Part shown: piece by piece, positions 1-8,549 of the stretch | How the letters are laid out: the number at the start of each line of letters is the position of its first letter | Position numbering within the stretch: position 1 is the first letter of the stretch | Source: Paenibacillus wynnii | GTDB lineage: Bacteria; Bacillota; Bacilli; Paenibacillales; Paenibacillaceae | Direction: 5' to 3' | NCBI RefSeq assembly: GCF_000757885.1 | Contig: NZ_JQCR01000002.1 | Coordinates: 1,302,001 to 1,366,000 of the forward strand | DNA length: 64,000 nt | Translations under genes and position numbers: made by a program | Notes under the pieces: model-generated | Seen by the model: only the letters and a program-made list of their open reading frames with translations | The model's database searches: none | What the model was told of the DNA's origin: nothing

Positions 1-738
1 GCCATAATCCGTCAGTCCGATTGAAGCAAGATTGGTTAGACCCGCTGATAACGCACGCCGAAGCCGTTGTTCGATGGCTTTGCTTTCCTTAGCGATGTCA
101 CTCGGGTTTTCCTTATAGGTTCTAGCTGCCATTTCATACAATTCTTTGAGCGGCGGCAGACTTCCGGTATCCTCACGGTTCGACAGGACCTCCATAATTC
201 CGATAATGTCACGGCTCCCGCTCTCCCCAATCATCCCCAGATTCATCAATATCGGCTGCAAAATCTCCCGTACGGTACGTTTGACCACCGGCAGAGGAGC
301 GGCGCCAAACTGCAGCCCTTCCAGCTTCTCCAGGCTGGACTTGATCTCGTCCAGATAGCGGTTGATAGCGTAGCGCTCATTTACCTTATGTAGCACAGCC
401 TCCACTTCGATCCGGTTTATCGGCTTACGTATGAAGAACTCAATTCCGCTCCGGTAGGCTCGTCCCACCATATCCCCGTTTTCGATTTGGGAGATCATAA
501 CGAATTTGGACCGGCAGCCCTGAGCCTGAAGCGTATTAATGGTCTCAATCCCATCCTGGTCCGGCATGAGCAGATCCATCAGTACAATGTCCGGGCGCTC
601 ACTTAAAATTAAACGGACGCCGTCCTGACCGCAATCCGCCATCCCGATCACTTCACCAATTCCGCTGTCTTCGATAATATACTGCAGCATTCTTCTGGCA
701 CTTCCATCATCATCCACTATACAGAAAGAAAGCGGCAT
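1..738 (-). CDS. glnL: Response regulator, GlnL/YcbB-like, 3' end cut by window edge
   Basis: Reading leftwards from an ATG at 738, 246 codons stay open to the window edge, so the C-terminus is missing. The N-terminus PLSFCIVDDDGSAR is a receiver start with the acidic pair; the phospho-acceptor Asp lies in IVLMDLLMPDQDG and the conserved Lys in FIRKPINR, giving a complete receiver domain over about residues 1-120. The rest resembles the YcbB effector region of B. subtilis GlnL rather than a winged helix. An SD (GGAGG) lies just upstream. It follows the histidine kinase gene by 2 nt and the glutamine transporter genes, so it is inferred to adjust glutamine uptake or use. A start codon at 738 is well supported; the assignment to GlnL rests on context and remembered family features. 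Confidence 0.78.
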   Translation of the reverse strand, partial: MPLSFCIVDDDGSARRMLQYIIEDSGIGEVIGMADCGQDGVRLILSERPDIVLMDLLMPDQDGIETINTLQAQGCRSKFVMISQIENGDMVGRAYRSGIEFFIRKPINRIEVEAVLHKVNERYAINRYLDEIKSSLEKLEGLQFGAAPLPVVKRTVREILQPILMNLGMIGESGSRDIIGIMEVLSNREDTGSLPPLKELYEMAARTYKENPSDIAKESKAIEQRLRRALSAGLTNLASIGLTDYG

Positions 739-740
739 CT

Positions 741-2030
741 CTATTCCTCCTTTCTCAGCATTACTGTAGGAATTAAGATCTGAAACAAAGCCCCGCCTGT
801 ATATGGAGCGGTACCCACGGTAACTTCACCTTGAAAAACTTCGACGATATCACGCACATGCGAGAGCCCAATCCCTGTAGCCGCTACACCCTCATCATCG
901 AATTTAGTGGTAAATCCCGGCTCAAATAACAGTTCACGATCGCGATCCTTCACCCCTTGGCCACTATCGGTAACCGTGAATACAGTGAGATCACCTTTTT
1001 CATAAACATCTAGAGAAACGGTTCCTTTTTCCTTAATAGCTTCAACCGCATTGGCGGTTAGGTTATTCAACAGAGTTAGCAGGGGAATGTAATTAGCAGT
1101 GGTATAATCGGAGGTTATTTGATAATGAAAGACGATTTGTTTACCCAGCATTTCGGCATACTTTGTATTGCTCTTGACCGTAAAAAGGAGGATTCCGGAC
1201 AGCGGCATATCGCCGGTAACCTCACGGTCGACCAGCTTCACCAGACCTGCAAGAATACGCTGTGAATCCTTTTTCACCTCATGAATTTGCTGTGTGATGT
1301 CCAACACCTGGCGGCTCTGCGGCTGATGGCCTTCGTCCTTAAGGCTGCGATACAAATCGTAGCTGTTCAAGGTTACGTTCTCCAAGGTGTCGATGGATTT
1401 TTTTAGATAAAATACTTCTCCGTACAATCCTGAGCCAAATCCGAGCATTTGCTCAATCCGCCGCTTCTGTTCCTTTTGCACGATACGCATTTGACTGACC
1501 GAAATACTGCTGTATATACCTGTAGTGAAATAAGTCCGCAGCATAGCGATCGCCATCAAAAAAGTCCATTCATTGAGGTGGAAGGAAGGCGTCCCTAGCA
1601 CTACTAAGCGGGTCAAAAGTTCCATTTCATTGGAGACTAGATCAATAGCCGCCGCCACCCCTCCAAGCACTAGCGGATGGAAGGTGTCGAGCCTCGTCTT
1701 TATAAGAGCCATACCCGATGCAAAAACAATATAATAAACCATTGCCGAGCAATGCCTGCCCATAATCTGGCTAATATCCATTCCTTCACCTGCTACTAAG
1801 TCTAGGCTAGTACGAAACAGAAGAACAAACACACCGGTAGCTATACCTGTGGTTATATACGGAAGATGCCTCATTAAAAGCAAAAACAGCAGAAATGCAC
1901 TGCTGCCCAGGCCGATTCTGAAGATATCCCCGTTGAACGGATTGATTTTGAACTCCCCGGCTACAGCTGTACCCACGGAAACCATCAGAATCTGTATATA
2001 TTTATGTTTCATTAAAGATGTACCCATCAT
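741..2030 (-). CDS. glnK: Membrane sensor histidine kinase, GlnK-like
   Basis: About 430 residues. The first 170 are hydrophobic, with roughly five or six membrane segments and no large extracellular loop, as in B. subtilis GlnK (YcbA). A dimerisation helix follows, then an HATPase_c domain with N box NNLTANAVEAI, G1 box DSGQGV and G2 box ATGIGLSHV. The His acceptor region is of the Spo0B/GlnK type and is not obvious by eye. Three start codons lie in tandem (TTG ATG ATG); the ATG at 2030 is best spaced from the AGGAG of the upstream sequence. It is 2 nt from the response regulator and about 80 nt downstream of glnP, so it is probably co-transcribed with the transporter it may sense through. 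Confidence 0.82.
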   Translation of the reverse strand: MMGTSLMKHKYIQILMVSVGTAVAGEFKINPFNGDIFRIGLGSSAFLLFLLLMRHLPYITTGIATGVFVLLFRTSLDLVAGEGMDISQIMGRHCSAMVYYIVFASGMALIKTRLDTFHPLVLGGVAAAIDLVSNEMELLTRLVVLGTPSFHLNEWTFLMAIAMLRTYFTTGIYSSISVSQMRIVQKEQKRRIEQMLGFGSGLYGEVFYLKKSIDTLENVTLNSYDLYRSLKDEGHQPQSRQVLDITQQIHEVKKDSQRILAGLVKLVDREVTGDMPLSGILLFTVKSNTKYAEMLGKQIVFHYQITSDYTTANYIPLLTLLNNLTANAVEAIKEKGTVSLDVYEKGDLTVFTVTDSGQGVKDRDRELLFEPGFTTKFDDEGVAATGIGLSHVRDIVEVFQGEVTVGTAPYTGGALFQILIPTVMLRKEE

Positions 2031-2110
2031 CAAACGGCTCCTACCTAGAGATGTTGATGATTATACTATCATAATACGGAGGGATTTCAAACGAATAAGT
2101 ATACTACGGG

Positions 2111-2761
2111 TTAAATACTTTTGGTCTCCAAACGTCTGGATACAAGGGACAGCATGAAATTAACTGTAAAATATACGACCGCAACGAGCAGCAACGTAGG
2201 AATTGTATAGGTGTACCCGTGACCGATGACTATACCGGCATTATGCATCAGCTCTGGCAACGAAATCACTACCGCTAGCGATGTATCTTTTAACAACGAA
2301 ATGAACTGGCTCACCAAAGGGGGAACCATACGGCGCAGTCCTTGAGGCAGAACGATATGCCAAAGGGTCTGGAAGTTGCTAAGACCGGAGGAACGTGCCG
2401 CTTCAATCTGACCTTTATCAATAGAGGTTAATCCTCCGCGTACAATTTCTGCAATCATAGCAGCCTCAAAGATGGTTAGACCTGCGATAGCTGCCGTAAT
2501 CAACCCCATTCTAATACCCACTTCCGGTAGTGCGAAGCGAATGAAGAATATAATCAGCAACAGCGGTAAGTTACGGATCAACTCAACAAACAGGAACATC
2601 AATTGCGAGAGCACAGGAACCTTCGTATACCGAACCACACCGATAATACAGCCAAGCACAAAGCTCAGAACAATGGCCGCAAAGGCCACAATTAATGTTA
2701 TATATAATCCATCCAACAGGAATTTCAAATTATCGGCGGAGTATGCACCAGCGAAATCCAT
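2111..2761 (-). CDS. glnP: Glutamine-type ABC transporter permease (GlnP)
   Basis: 216 residues, the usual size for a HisM-type polar amino acid permease. Several membrane segments are visible, and the cytoplasmic EAA loop, EAARSSGLSNFQTLWHIVLPQGLRRM (residues about 125-150, shown here only by its edges EAARSSG and LPQGLRRM), contacts the ATPase. It pairs with the neighbouring permease to make the heterodimeric membrane channel for the GlnH-bound substrate. The start at 2761 has a strong SD (AGGAGGGG) 4 nt upstream. Last transporter gene before the kinase gene. Confidence 0.88.
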   Translation of the reverse strand: MDFAGAYSADNLKFLLDGLYITLIVAFAAIVLSFVLGCIIGVVRYTKVPVLSQLMFLFVELIRNLPLLLIIFFIRFALPEVGIRMGLITAAIAGLTIFEAAMIAEIVRGGLTSIDKGQIEAARSSGLSNFQTLWHIVLPQGLRRMVPPLVSQFISLLKDTSLAVVISLPELMHNAGIVIGHGYTYTIPTLLLVAVVYFTVNFMLSLVSRRLETKSI

Positions 2762-2785
2762 ATTACCCCTCCTTCCACTTTATAA

Positions 2786-3445
2786 TTAATATTTACGCTG
2801 TAATCTGCGCTCCCACACTCTGATTCCATAGCTAAGGGGCAGTGTCAGCACCAGATAGAATACGGCTACAAAAATATAGGTGTCGAATGTACGATACGTC
2901 TCTGTAGAGACAATATCCGCAAAATACATCAGGTCCATACCGGCTACGAGCGTCAGTACCGACGAATTCTTAATCAGATTAATAAACTGATTGCCCAGTG
3001 GAGGAATTACCAGTTTGATCGCCTGAGGCAATATAATGTGTACCATCGTCTGAAAATAATTCAGTCCGGAGGAACGTGCCGCCTCCATTTGACCTTTGGG
3101 AACCGCCATAATTCCAGCTCGAATAGCTTCTGCAATGAAGGCTGAGGTATACACTGTTAGACCAATAGTTCCAGCTGTGAACCCTTCAAGTGAGAGCCCA
3201 AGAGCCGATGGTCCGTAGTAGAAAATATATACAACGAGAAGCAGCGGAATGTTACGGACAAACTCAACGAAACTTGTTCCGAACCATCGCAGCCCTTTCA
3301 CGGAAGAGATGCGGAATACAGCAATAATAGATCCTAAGAGGAAGCTGCATACCAGTGCGATTACACTAGACAAGACAGTACCATAAAAGCCTTCCAAATA
3401 GATGCTGAAATAGTCTGTTAAAATCGAGAATTCCATAGATGTCAC
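2786..3445 (-). CDS. glnM: Glutamine-type ABC transporter permease (GlnM)
   Basis: 219 residues, second polar amino acid permease of the heterodimer, with the EAA loop EAARSSGLNYFQT and LPQAIKLVIPP. It overlaps nothing and is 24 nt from glnP. Two starts compete: GTG at 3445 has AAGGA with 6-nt spacing, while ATG three codons later has only a weak SD, so GTG is preferred. It lies downstream of an intercistronic hairpin (3503-3542), which could lower its expression relative to the binding protein. Confidence 0.87.
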   Translation of the reverse strand: MTSMEFSILTDYFSIYLEGFYGTVLSSVIALVCSFLLGSIIAVFRISSVKGLRWFGTSFVEFVRNIPLLLVVYIFYYGPSALGLSLEGFTAGTIGLTVYTSAFIAEAIRAGIMAVPKGQMEAARSSGLNYFQTMVHIILPQAIKLVIPPLGNQFINLIKNSSVLTLVAGMDLMYFADIVSTETYRTFDTYIFVAVFYLVLTLPLSYGIRVWERRLQRKY

Positions 3446-3502
3446 CCACTTTCCTTAAGAATTAAAAATGTTATTATCCGTTCATACCCTTACAGACAAA
3501 CA

Positions 3503-3542
3503 CGAAAGGATGGCCGGCGGAATAACCCGTTCCATCCTTTCG
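3503..3542 (-). terminator. Intercistronic hairpin between glnH and glnM
   Basis: Perfect 11-bp inverted repeat, arms CGAAAGGATGG and CCATCCTTTCG, with an 18-nt loop. No U run follows in the minus-strand transcript, so it is more likely an RNA-stabilising or partial attenuation structure than a full terminator. Such hairpins downstream of binding-protein genes commonly raise binding-protein mRNA above permease mRNA. Confidence 0.6.
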
Positions 3543-3582
3543 CTGATATTGCATGAATCGCTATGACAACTTTAGAAATGGT

Positions 3583-4395
3583 TTATTTAGCTGGAGCTTT
3601 ACCAATCCATTTTTCGTAAATCTTATCATATTCGCCATTCGCTTTCAGTTCAGCCAGTGTATCATTAACTGCTTTAACTACTTCAGCATTGCCTTTTTGC
3701 ATCGCAATACCGTATGGCTCATCGGTGAACGGTTCACCTACAACTTCATAACCAGGATCTTGCGCAGCCATACCGTATAGAATAGCATCGTCAGTAGTAA
3801 GTGCATCGCCTTTGCCGGCTTTAAGTGCACTGAATGCATCTTGGTAGTTATCAAACTCAAGAACTTTAATGCCTTCTACTTTTTCTTTAATATTCTTGAT
3901 GGAAGTTGCACCCTTCGATCCAAGAATCGTTGTATCTTTGGTTACATCGTCAATTCCTGTAATCGGGCTGCCCTTTTTCACCAACAGCGATTGTCCAGCT
4001 TGGAAGTATACCTCTGAGAAATCAACTTCCTTCTTGCGCTCTTCTGTAATAGTCATTGTAGCGACAACCATATCAATTTCACCGTTATTCAACATAGGAA
4101 TACGAGTCTTGGAAGTTACTTCTTTAAGTTCAATGGCATTCTCGTCACCTAGAATATGCTTAGCAATAGCCTTCGAGATGTCGATATCAAAACCTTGTAC
4201 ATCACCGGATGCAGGGTCCTTTAATCCGAAAAGCTTCGTGTCAAACTTCACGCCAACAACCAGTTTTCCATGTTCTTTAATCTTAGAGACGGCATCTGAG
4301 CTTGCAGCGTTATCTTTGTTTCCACAGCCGGCAATTACAAGTAACGACACAACCATCATGACACTAAGCAGTTTTCCCATTTTGGACAATTTCAT
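3583..4395 (-). CDS. glnH: Glutamine-type substrate-binding lipoprotein (GlnH)
   Basis: 270 residues. A signal peptide ends in the lipobox LLVIAGC, so the mature protein should be anchored through Cys 24 outside the membrane. The SBP_bac_3 fold is recognisable from GKLVVGVKFDTKLFG, the ligand-loop motif GFDIDISKAIA, the R-binding region TITEERKKEVDFSEVYF, and KGSPITGIDD. Family members bind Gln, Glu or other polar amino acids. It lies 31 nt downstream of glnQ and has a strong SD (GGGAGGA). The order glnQ-glnH-glnM-glnP is the same as in B. subtilis. Confidence 0.9.
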   Translation of the reverse strand: MKLSKMGKLLSVMMVVSLLVIAGCGNKDNAASSDAVSKIKEHGKLVVGVKFDTKLFGLKDPASGDVQGFDIDISKAIAKHILGDENAIELKEVTSKTRIPMLNNGEIDMVVATMTITEERKKEVDFSEVYFQAGQSLLVKKGSPITGIDDVTKDTTILGSKGATSIKNIKEKVEGIKVLEFDNYQDAFSALKAGKGDALTTDDAILYGMAAQDPGYEVVGEPFTDEPYGIAMQKGNAEVVKAVNDTLAELKANGEYDKIYEKWIGKAPAK

Positions 4396-4426
4396 TTGTA
4401 GTTCCTCCCTGATCCTTTTATATTTT

Positions 4427-5155
4427 TTAATGACTTAATACACGACTAAGAAAGGTCTGTGTACGTTCTTCTCGCGGGCTTGCAAAAAATTGTTCCGGTT
4501 CTGCTTCTTCCACGATCTGCCCCTGATCCATGAATATCACACGATCCGCTACCTCTCGGGCAAAACCCATCTCATGCGTAACGACAACCATCGTCATTCC
4601 CTCACGGGCCAACGCACGCATAACATCCAACACTTCCCCGACCATTTCTGGATCAAGCGCCGAAGTCGGCTCGTCAAACAGCATGATTTTCGGTTTCATG
4701 GCGAGACCTCTCGCGATAGCTACACGCTGCTGCTGTCCACCGGATAATTGGGATGGATAGGCCTGCGCTTTATCAGCGATACCCACCTTCTCCAAGTAAT
4801 ACATAGCCGTCTTTTCAGCTTCTGCTTTAGATAGACCTAGCACCTTAATAGGAGCCAGTGTAATGTTATCGATTACTCTTTTATGTGGGTATAGATTAAA
4901 ATGCTGAAATACCATACCGATATCTTTTCGCAGCTTATTTATATCCGTTTTGCGGTCATTAACCGTTAAATTGGTAACCGTCAGATCCCCGCTAGTAATC
5001 GTCTCCAGGCGGTTAATGCAGCGGAGCATAGTGCTTTTGCCGGATCCAGACGGACCCACCACTACTACCACTTCACCTTCCTGAACATGTAGGTCTATAC
5101 TTTTGAGTACGTGGAAATGTCCATAATGCTTTTCTACCTGATGAAAATCGATCAT
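4427..5155 (-). CDS. glnQ: Glutamine-type ABC transporter ATPase (GlnQ)
   Basis: 242 residues, full length for a polar amino acid ABC ATPase. Walker [11 protein letters not shown] loop region [10 protein letters not shown], signature [16 protein letters not shown], Walker [15 protein letters not shown] and H loop [11 protein letters not shown] are all intact. It energises the GlnM/GlnP channel from the cytoplasm. It is the first gene of the operon, with an AAGGAGG SD 7 nt from the ATG. The upstream 210 bp hold the presumed promoter and operators. Confidence 0.93.
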   Translation of the reverse strand: MIDFHQVEKHYGHFHVLKSIDLHVQEGEVVVVVGPSGSGKSTMLRCINRLETITSGDLTVTNLTVNDRKTDINKLRKDIGMVFQHFNLYPHKRVIDNITLAPIKVLGLSKAEAEKTAMYYLEKVGIADKAQAYPSQLSGGQQQRVAIARGLAMKPKIMLFDEPTSALDPEMVGEVLDVMRALAREGMTMVVVTHEMGFAREVADRVIFMDQGQIVEEAEPEQFFASPREERTQTFLSRVLSH

Positions 5156-5218
5156 CGCCAGGCCTCCTTCGTTCTGTTAACTATAGTAACACTTAAAACA
5201 CACTTTATCCTAGAGACT

Positions 5219-5264
5219 ATGAAAAACTACAAAAAACTATGTACATAATTAAATTATCATGTCA
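5219..5264 (-). promoter_or_regulatory. Candidate control region of the gln operon
   Basis: Two features are visible upstream of glnQ on the minus strand. One is a direct repeat TTTTGT-N4-TTTCAT (5219-5234), close to the TTTTGT-N4-TTTTGT site I recall for B. subtilis GlnL. The other is an A/T-rich imperfect dyad TGACATGATAATTT/AATTATGTACA (5240-5264). No convincing -35/-10 pair could be fixed. Regulator assignment is inference. Confidence 0.3.
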
Positions 5265-5365
5265 TTTTCTTTTCAAAACGTGAGATATTTCATTTTCTTT
5301 TCTGCCTGATTAATGTTTTTTATCACTCTCTTGTGACTTTTTGTGACATTCCTCTCTTGAATTCG

Positions 5366-5412
5366 AAAAAAAAGAGCCTGTCCTCTCGTAGAATATTCTA
5401 CGATCAGACAAA
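5366..5412 (-). terminator. Rho-independent terminator of the pit operon
   Basis: On the minus strand TTGTCTGAT, then the perfect palindrome CGTAGAATATTCTACG, then GAGGACAGGCTC, followed by eight Ts. It is 14 nt downstream of the pit stop codon. Confidence 0.85.
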
Positions 5413-5425
5413 CCCTGTCGAAGTT

Positions 5426-6415
5426 CTAGAAAAGAATTTTGAAGATCAATCCCGCTAACACAGCACTGATTGGAATCGTAATAAACCAAGTTACCACGAT
5501 ACGTCCGGCAACTCCCCATTTCACTGCGGAGAAACGCTTAGCTGAACCTACACCCAAAATTGCAGATGTAATGGCATGCGTTGTACTCACGGGTAAATGC
5601 AGCAACGTGGCTGAGAATATAACCGAAGCAGCAGAAATATCTGCCGCGAAACCGTTAATCGGTTCGATTTTGAAAATCTTCGTTCCCATCGTCTTGATAA
5701 TCTTCCAGCCGCCAACAGATGTTCCAAGCGCCATGGCTGTAGCCGCAGAAATCTTAACCCACAACGGAACTTCCATAGATTCCAGATTACCCGAAGTCAC
5801 CAGTGCAAAGGTAATGATCCCCATTGCCTTCTGCGCATCATTTGTACCATGAGTAAAGGCTTGGAATGCAGCAGTAAGGATCTGCATGGAACGGAAACCT
5901 TTATTAACCGTATGTGGACTGTGCTTGGCGAAGATCCATTTCAATATCGTCATAACCACATAACCAATAGCGAATGCAATAAGCGGTGACAGTACCAAGC
6001 CCAGCACGATATCCTTGAAGCCGCCCCATTTGATATGGTCAGAACCTGCGCCCACGAAGACCGCACCTGCTAATGCTCCAATCAATGCATGCGAGGAGGA
6101 AGAAGGAATCCCAAACCACCATGTAGCTAAGTTCCAGATAATCGCAGCAATCAATGTCGCGATTACGATCTCAATTCCGTTGTCTAGTTGAGCCGGGTCG
6201 GTGATACTTCCACCAATTTTCTTAGCAACTCCAGTAAACATCAATGCCCCAATAAAGTTCATGGAAGCTGCCATAACAATTGCAGTTCGCGGGGTTAGCG
6301 CCCGCGTGGAGACAGAGGTAGCGATTGCGTTAGCTGTGTCATGAAAGCCATTGATGAAGTCAAACGCAAGCGCGAGAAATATTACTAAGCCTAGTACAAA
6401 TAATGATGTATCCAT
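5426..6415 (-). CDS. pit: Low-affinity inorganic phosphate transporter (PiT family)
   Basis: 329 residues, the usual size for short bacterial PiT carriers. The duplicated family signatures are present: GFHDTANAIATSVSTRAL near residue 23 and GTNDAQKAMGIITFAL near residue 190. About ten membrane segments are visible. It imports metal-phosphate with protons. It lies 13 nt downstream of the DUF47 gene, matching the ykaA-pit pair of B. subtilis. The gene is followed by a strong terminator, so the two genes make a self-contained operon. Confidence 0.92.
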   Translation of the reverse strand: MDTSLFVLGLVIFLALAFDFINGFHDTANAIATSVSTRALTPRTAIVMAASMNFIGALMFTGVAKKIGGSITDPAQLDNGIEIVIATLIAAIIWNLATWWFGIPSSSSHALIGALAGAVFVGAGSDHIKWGGFKDIVLGLVLSPLIAFAIGYVVMTILKWIFAKHSPHTVNKGFRSMQILTAAFQAFTHGTNDAQKAMGIITFALVTSGNLESMEVPLWVKISAATAMALGTSVGGWKIIKTMGTKIFKIEPINGFAADISAASVIFSATLLHLPVSTTHAITSAILGVGSAKRFSAVKWGVAGRIVVTWFITIPISAVLAGLIFKILF

Positions 6416-6428
6416 AGTTAAGAGCCCC

Positions 6429-7046
6429 TTATGAGTTGCGCATGATGATTGATTCCAACATGTTGGCTACATCTTCGCATTTATCGGTAGTTGTCTCCAA
6501 CCGTTCGTAAAGCTCTTTGCGCTTAATCAGCTCAATAGGGTCCTTTACCTTTTCGAACAATTCTTTCGTACAAATCCGTAGGACTTCATCACCTTGGTTC
6601 TCCAGATCATTCAGACGAATAGTATACTCCCGGATAGCCAGTAGTTTCTTCTGGGACAGCAAGTGAATAGCCTTTTGGATTTCATAAGCAGACTGACGCA
6701 GAATTTCTGCGAACTGGATAATATACTCATCCGCGTCAAGAAGGTTATACATATAAAAGCGCGAGGCTGAAGCCTCCAGGCCGTCGATGACATCGTCCAT
6801 ACTTGTGGTGAGGTCCAATATGTCGTCACGTTCTAGTGGCGTAATGAACGTCTTGTTTAATTCCTTAATAATGGTGTGCGTGTAAGAATCGCATTGAGAT
6901 TCGTACTTCTTCATCACACCGGCAAAAATCTCCACATTCTCCTTGAGAGTGGTAATATTCTGAGCAAAGTAATCTGCCGCTTGGACAATTGTATCCGCCA
7001 TGTTTTCGAGCGTCTCAAAAAAAATGTCCTTTTTTCTCAACTTCAT
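6429..7046 (-). CDS. ykaA: DUF47/PhoU-like partner of the phosphate transporter (YkaA)
   Basis: 205 residues, all alpha-helical, with PhoU-like helical repeats: KLRKKDIFFETLENMADTIVQAADYF at the start (edges KLRKKD and AADYF), ERDDILDLTTSMDDVIDGLE in the middle and KRKELYERLETTTDKCEDVANMLE near the end. These acidic E/DxxxD helices typically bind metals. The protein is soluble and thought to modulate the neighbouring PiT carrier. SD AAAGGGG precedes the ATG. First gene of the pit operon. Confidence 0.88.
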   Translation of the reverse strand: MKLRKKDIFFETLENMADTIVQAADYFAQNITTLKENVEIFAGVMKKYESQCDSYTHTIIKELNKTFITPLERDDILDLTTSMDDVIDGLEASASRFYMYNLLDADEYIIQFAEILRQSAYEIQKAIHLLSQKKLLAIREYTIRLNDLENQGDEVLRICTKELFEKVKDPIELIKRKELYERLETTTDKCEDVANMLESIIMRNS

Positions 7047-7099
7047 CTAATTTAAACCCCTTTACGTAAAGTCACAGCGAAAAACTATTCTCATTCATA

Positions 7100-7127
7100 T
7101 GTAAACAGAATGTAAAATGAATGACAA
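7100..7127 (-). promoter_or_regulatory. PhoP-box-like triple direct repeat upstream of ykaA-pit
   Basis: On the minus strand TTGTCA, TTTACA and TTTACA are separated by exactly 5 bp each, an 11-bp period starting 54 bp before the ykaA ATG. The PhoP-binding consensus in Bacillus is repeats of TT(A/C/T)ACA with about 5-bp spacers. This suggests phosphate-starvation control. The remainder of the gap (7128-7316) shows nothing I recognise. Confidence 0.6.
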
Positions 7128-7316
7128 CCTTTGTTATCTTATCATATCCGATACAGGGATGTAACCATTAGAAATGAACTTTTTGACACTATCTTAACAA
7201 TTGGCAGTATCTACAATAAGAATCCGCAAACACAGGAAGTATTGGGACTTAATGGAGATGTTCTGCGGGTTATTCATTTACTATTTACTCTTCCCCATAC
7301 ACAAATTCTTTACTAA

Positions 7317-8408
7317 TTACTTTTGCGGCTGACCGTACGTTACATGGTTGCTGAAGGTTGGAGAATTCGGCACAATTAAAAAGTGTGTGACTCCCGGATA
7401 TAACAGCGCTTCCTGTCCATCCTTAACAAACCGGATCAAATCGTTTGGCTTCCGCGTCCATCTGCCCTTAATCGCTTGTCCGCGTTGAAAAAGCACAGCC
7501 TCTCCGCCTAGTTCAACATCGATCTGAAGCCGTCCCACCTCATCAAGCACCTTATGATCAGCGCCCAATACGATTACATTCGCAGCCTCAACCGGATTGT
7601 TATTATTCAGATCCATATGCGGCTTACCGTTCACCCATCTTAGGAACGTCCGTCGTTCGGGATCATATTTGTAGTCCAAGGTGTAGCTTTTGAGAAGAAA
7701 ATAAACGTTGAATTCGGCAGCAGCCTCCCCGCCGATCGGTACATAATCCGGATTGTTGAACGAGTACGCTGGAACACTAGTATCCTTGGCGTAACCTAGC
7801 TTGTCCGCACCTTCCCATAGTTTGTCTACATTGCTGTAAAGATTATGGGGAGCTTTCCGACTCTTATCCCGCCAGAAATACGCTCCGGCCCGCCCAATCT
7901 CATCCATATCCTCTTTCTTTTCTTTCTGCAAAATGGCATACGCTGCCTGGCTGCCGCCTGCATGCACGGTCACTCCACCATAGCTTCCTCCGAGATCAAT
8001 CAGATAGGGACGGATACTGCGGATCGGCCCGATCTTGACAACCCCTGTATGACTTTGAAAGATTCCGATCAGTCGCGTAACCCCGCCTTCGGCAAGCACC
8101 TCATATAGAATGTCAGCTTCACTTACTCCCGACTGAGGCCGAGCGGCAGGAGCATTATTAATCATTACAGATAAGGGCCGCGGGAGTGCGGATTCTGTAA
8201 CCGACAATCCCGTAAGGCCGGAAACCGGAGCTGCAGCAGGATCTGCCGTAGGTGAGGATTGTGGAGAGACCACTGGCAGTGGATCAGCAGAAGTCTCAAC
8301 TGCTGGGACAATGTTATCGTTAGCAGTCTGGGATCCGCAGGCGGAGAGCAGCAGAGTCGTAAGAATAAGGCCGGTGATAAGAGGGTGAAACGAGCGATTC
8401 ACTTTCAT
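7317..8408 (-). CDS. yerB: DUF3048 lipoprotein, YerB-like
   Basis: 363 residues from the chosen start. A signal peptide MKVNRSFHPLITGLI runs into the lipobox LLLSACGS, so the protein is expected on the outer face of the membrane. A low-complexity linker (about residues 30-70, rich in A, P, S) leads into the DUF3048 domain with PLSVMINNAPAARPQSG, ADILYEVLAEGGVTR, IGPIRSIRPYLIDL and VHAGGSQAAY; the C-terminal DUF3048_C part ends FLIVPNSPTFSNHVTYG. An ATG 21 codons upstream exists but would bury the signal peptide; the start at 8408 follows AAAGGAGG at about 12 nt. Function in the family is not known; B. subtilis YerB is linked to the envelope. Confidence 0.85.
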   Translation of the reverse strand: MKVNRSFHPLITGLILTTLLLSACGSQTANDNIVPAVETSADPLPVVSPQSSPTADPAAAPVSGLTGLSVTESALPRPLSVMINNAPAARPQSGVSEADILYEVLAEGGVTRLIGIFQSHTGVVKIGPIRSIRPYLIDLGGSYGGVTVHAGGSQAAYAILQKEKKEDMDEIGRAGAYFWRDKSRKAPHNLYSNVDKLWEGADKLGYAKDTSVPAYSFNNPDYVPIGGEAAAEFNVYFLLKSYTLDYKYDPERRTFLRWVNGKPHMDLNNNNPVEAANVIVLGADHKVLDEVGRLQIDVELGGEAVLFQRGQAIKGRWTRKPNDLIRFVKDGQEALLYPGVTHFLIVPNSPTFSNHVTYGQPQK

Positions 8409-8499
8409 TAAATGGTTTTTCCTCCTTTGAAGGTATTGCACTTCCTTCCATTTAATCATAGCCTGCTCCATTTGTCTTGATTATGAAGCACCTTATATT

Positions 8500-8536
8500 A
8501 AAACAGGGTATAGCCTCAGTACCCGGCCATACCCTG
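8500..8536 (-). terminator. Terminator downstream of the DODA-type dioxygenase gene
   Basis: Minus-strand arms CAGGGTAT and ATACCCTG with a 17-nt loop, followed by TTTTAA, directly after the dioxygenase stop codon at 8550. Confidence 0.7.
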
Positions 8537-8549
8537 CATCATCTTTTAT

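Noticed and set aside
5240..5264. TnrA/GlnR-type operator before glnQ
   Set aside because: The dyad does not fit TGTNAN7TNACA spacing.
7131..7316. 61-codon plus-strand frame between pit and yerB
   Set aside because: No SD, no recognisable features and it starts within the PhoP-box region.
8409..8471. Upstream ATG for the YerB-like lipoprotein
   Set aside because: It would put 21 charged residues in front of the signal peptide; the SD fits the later ATG.
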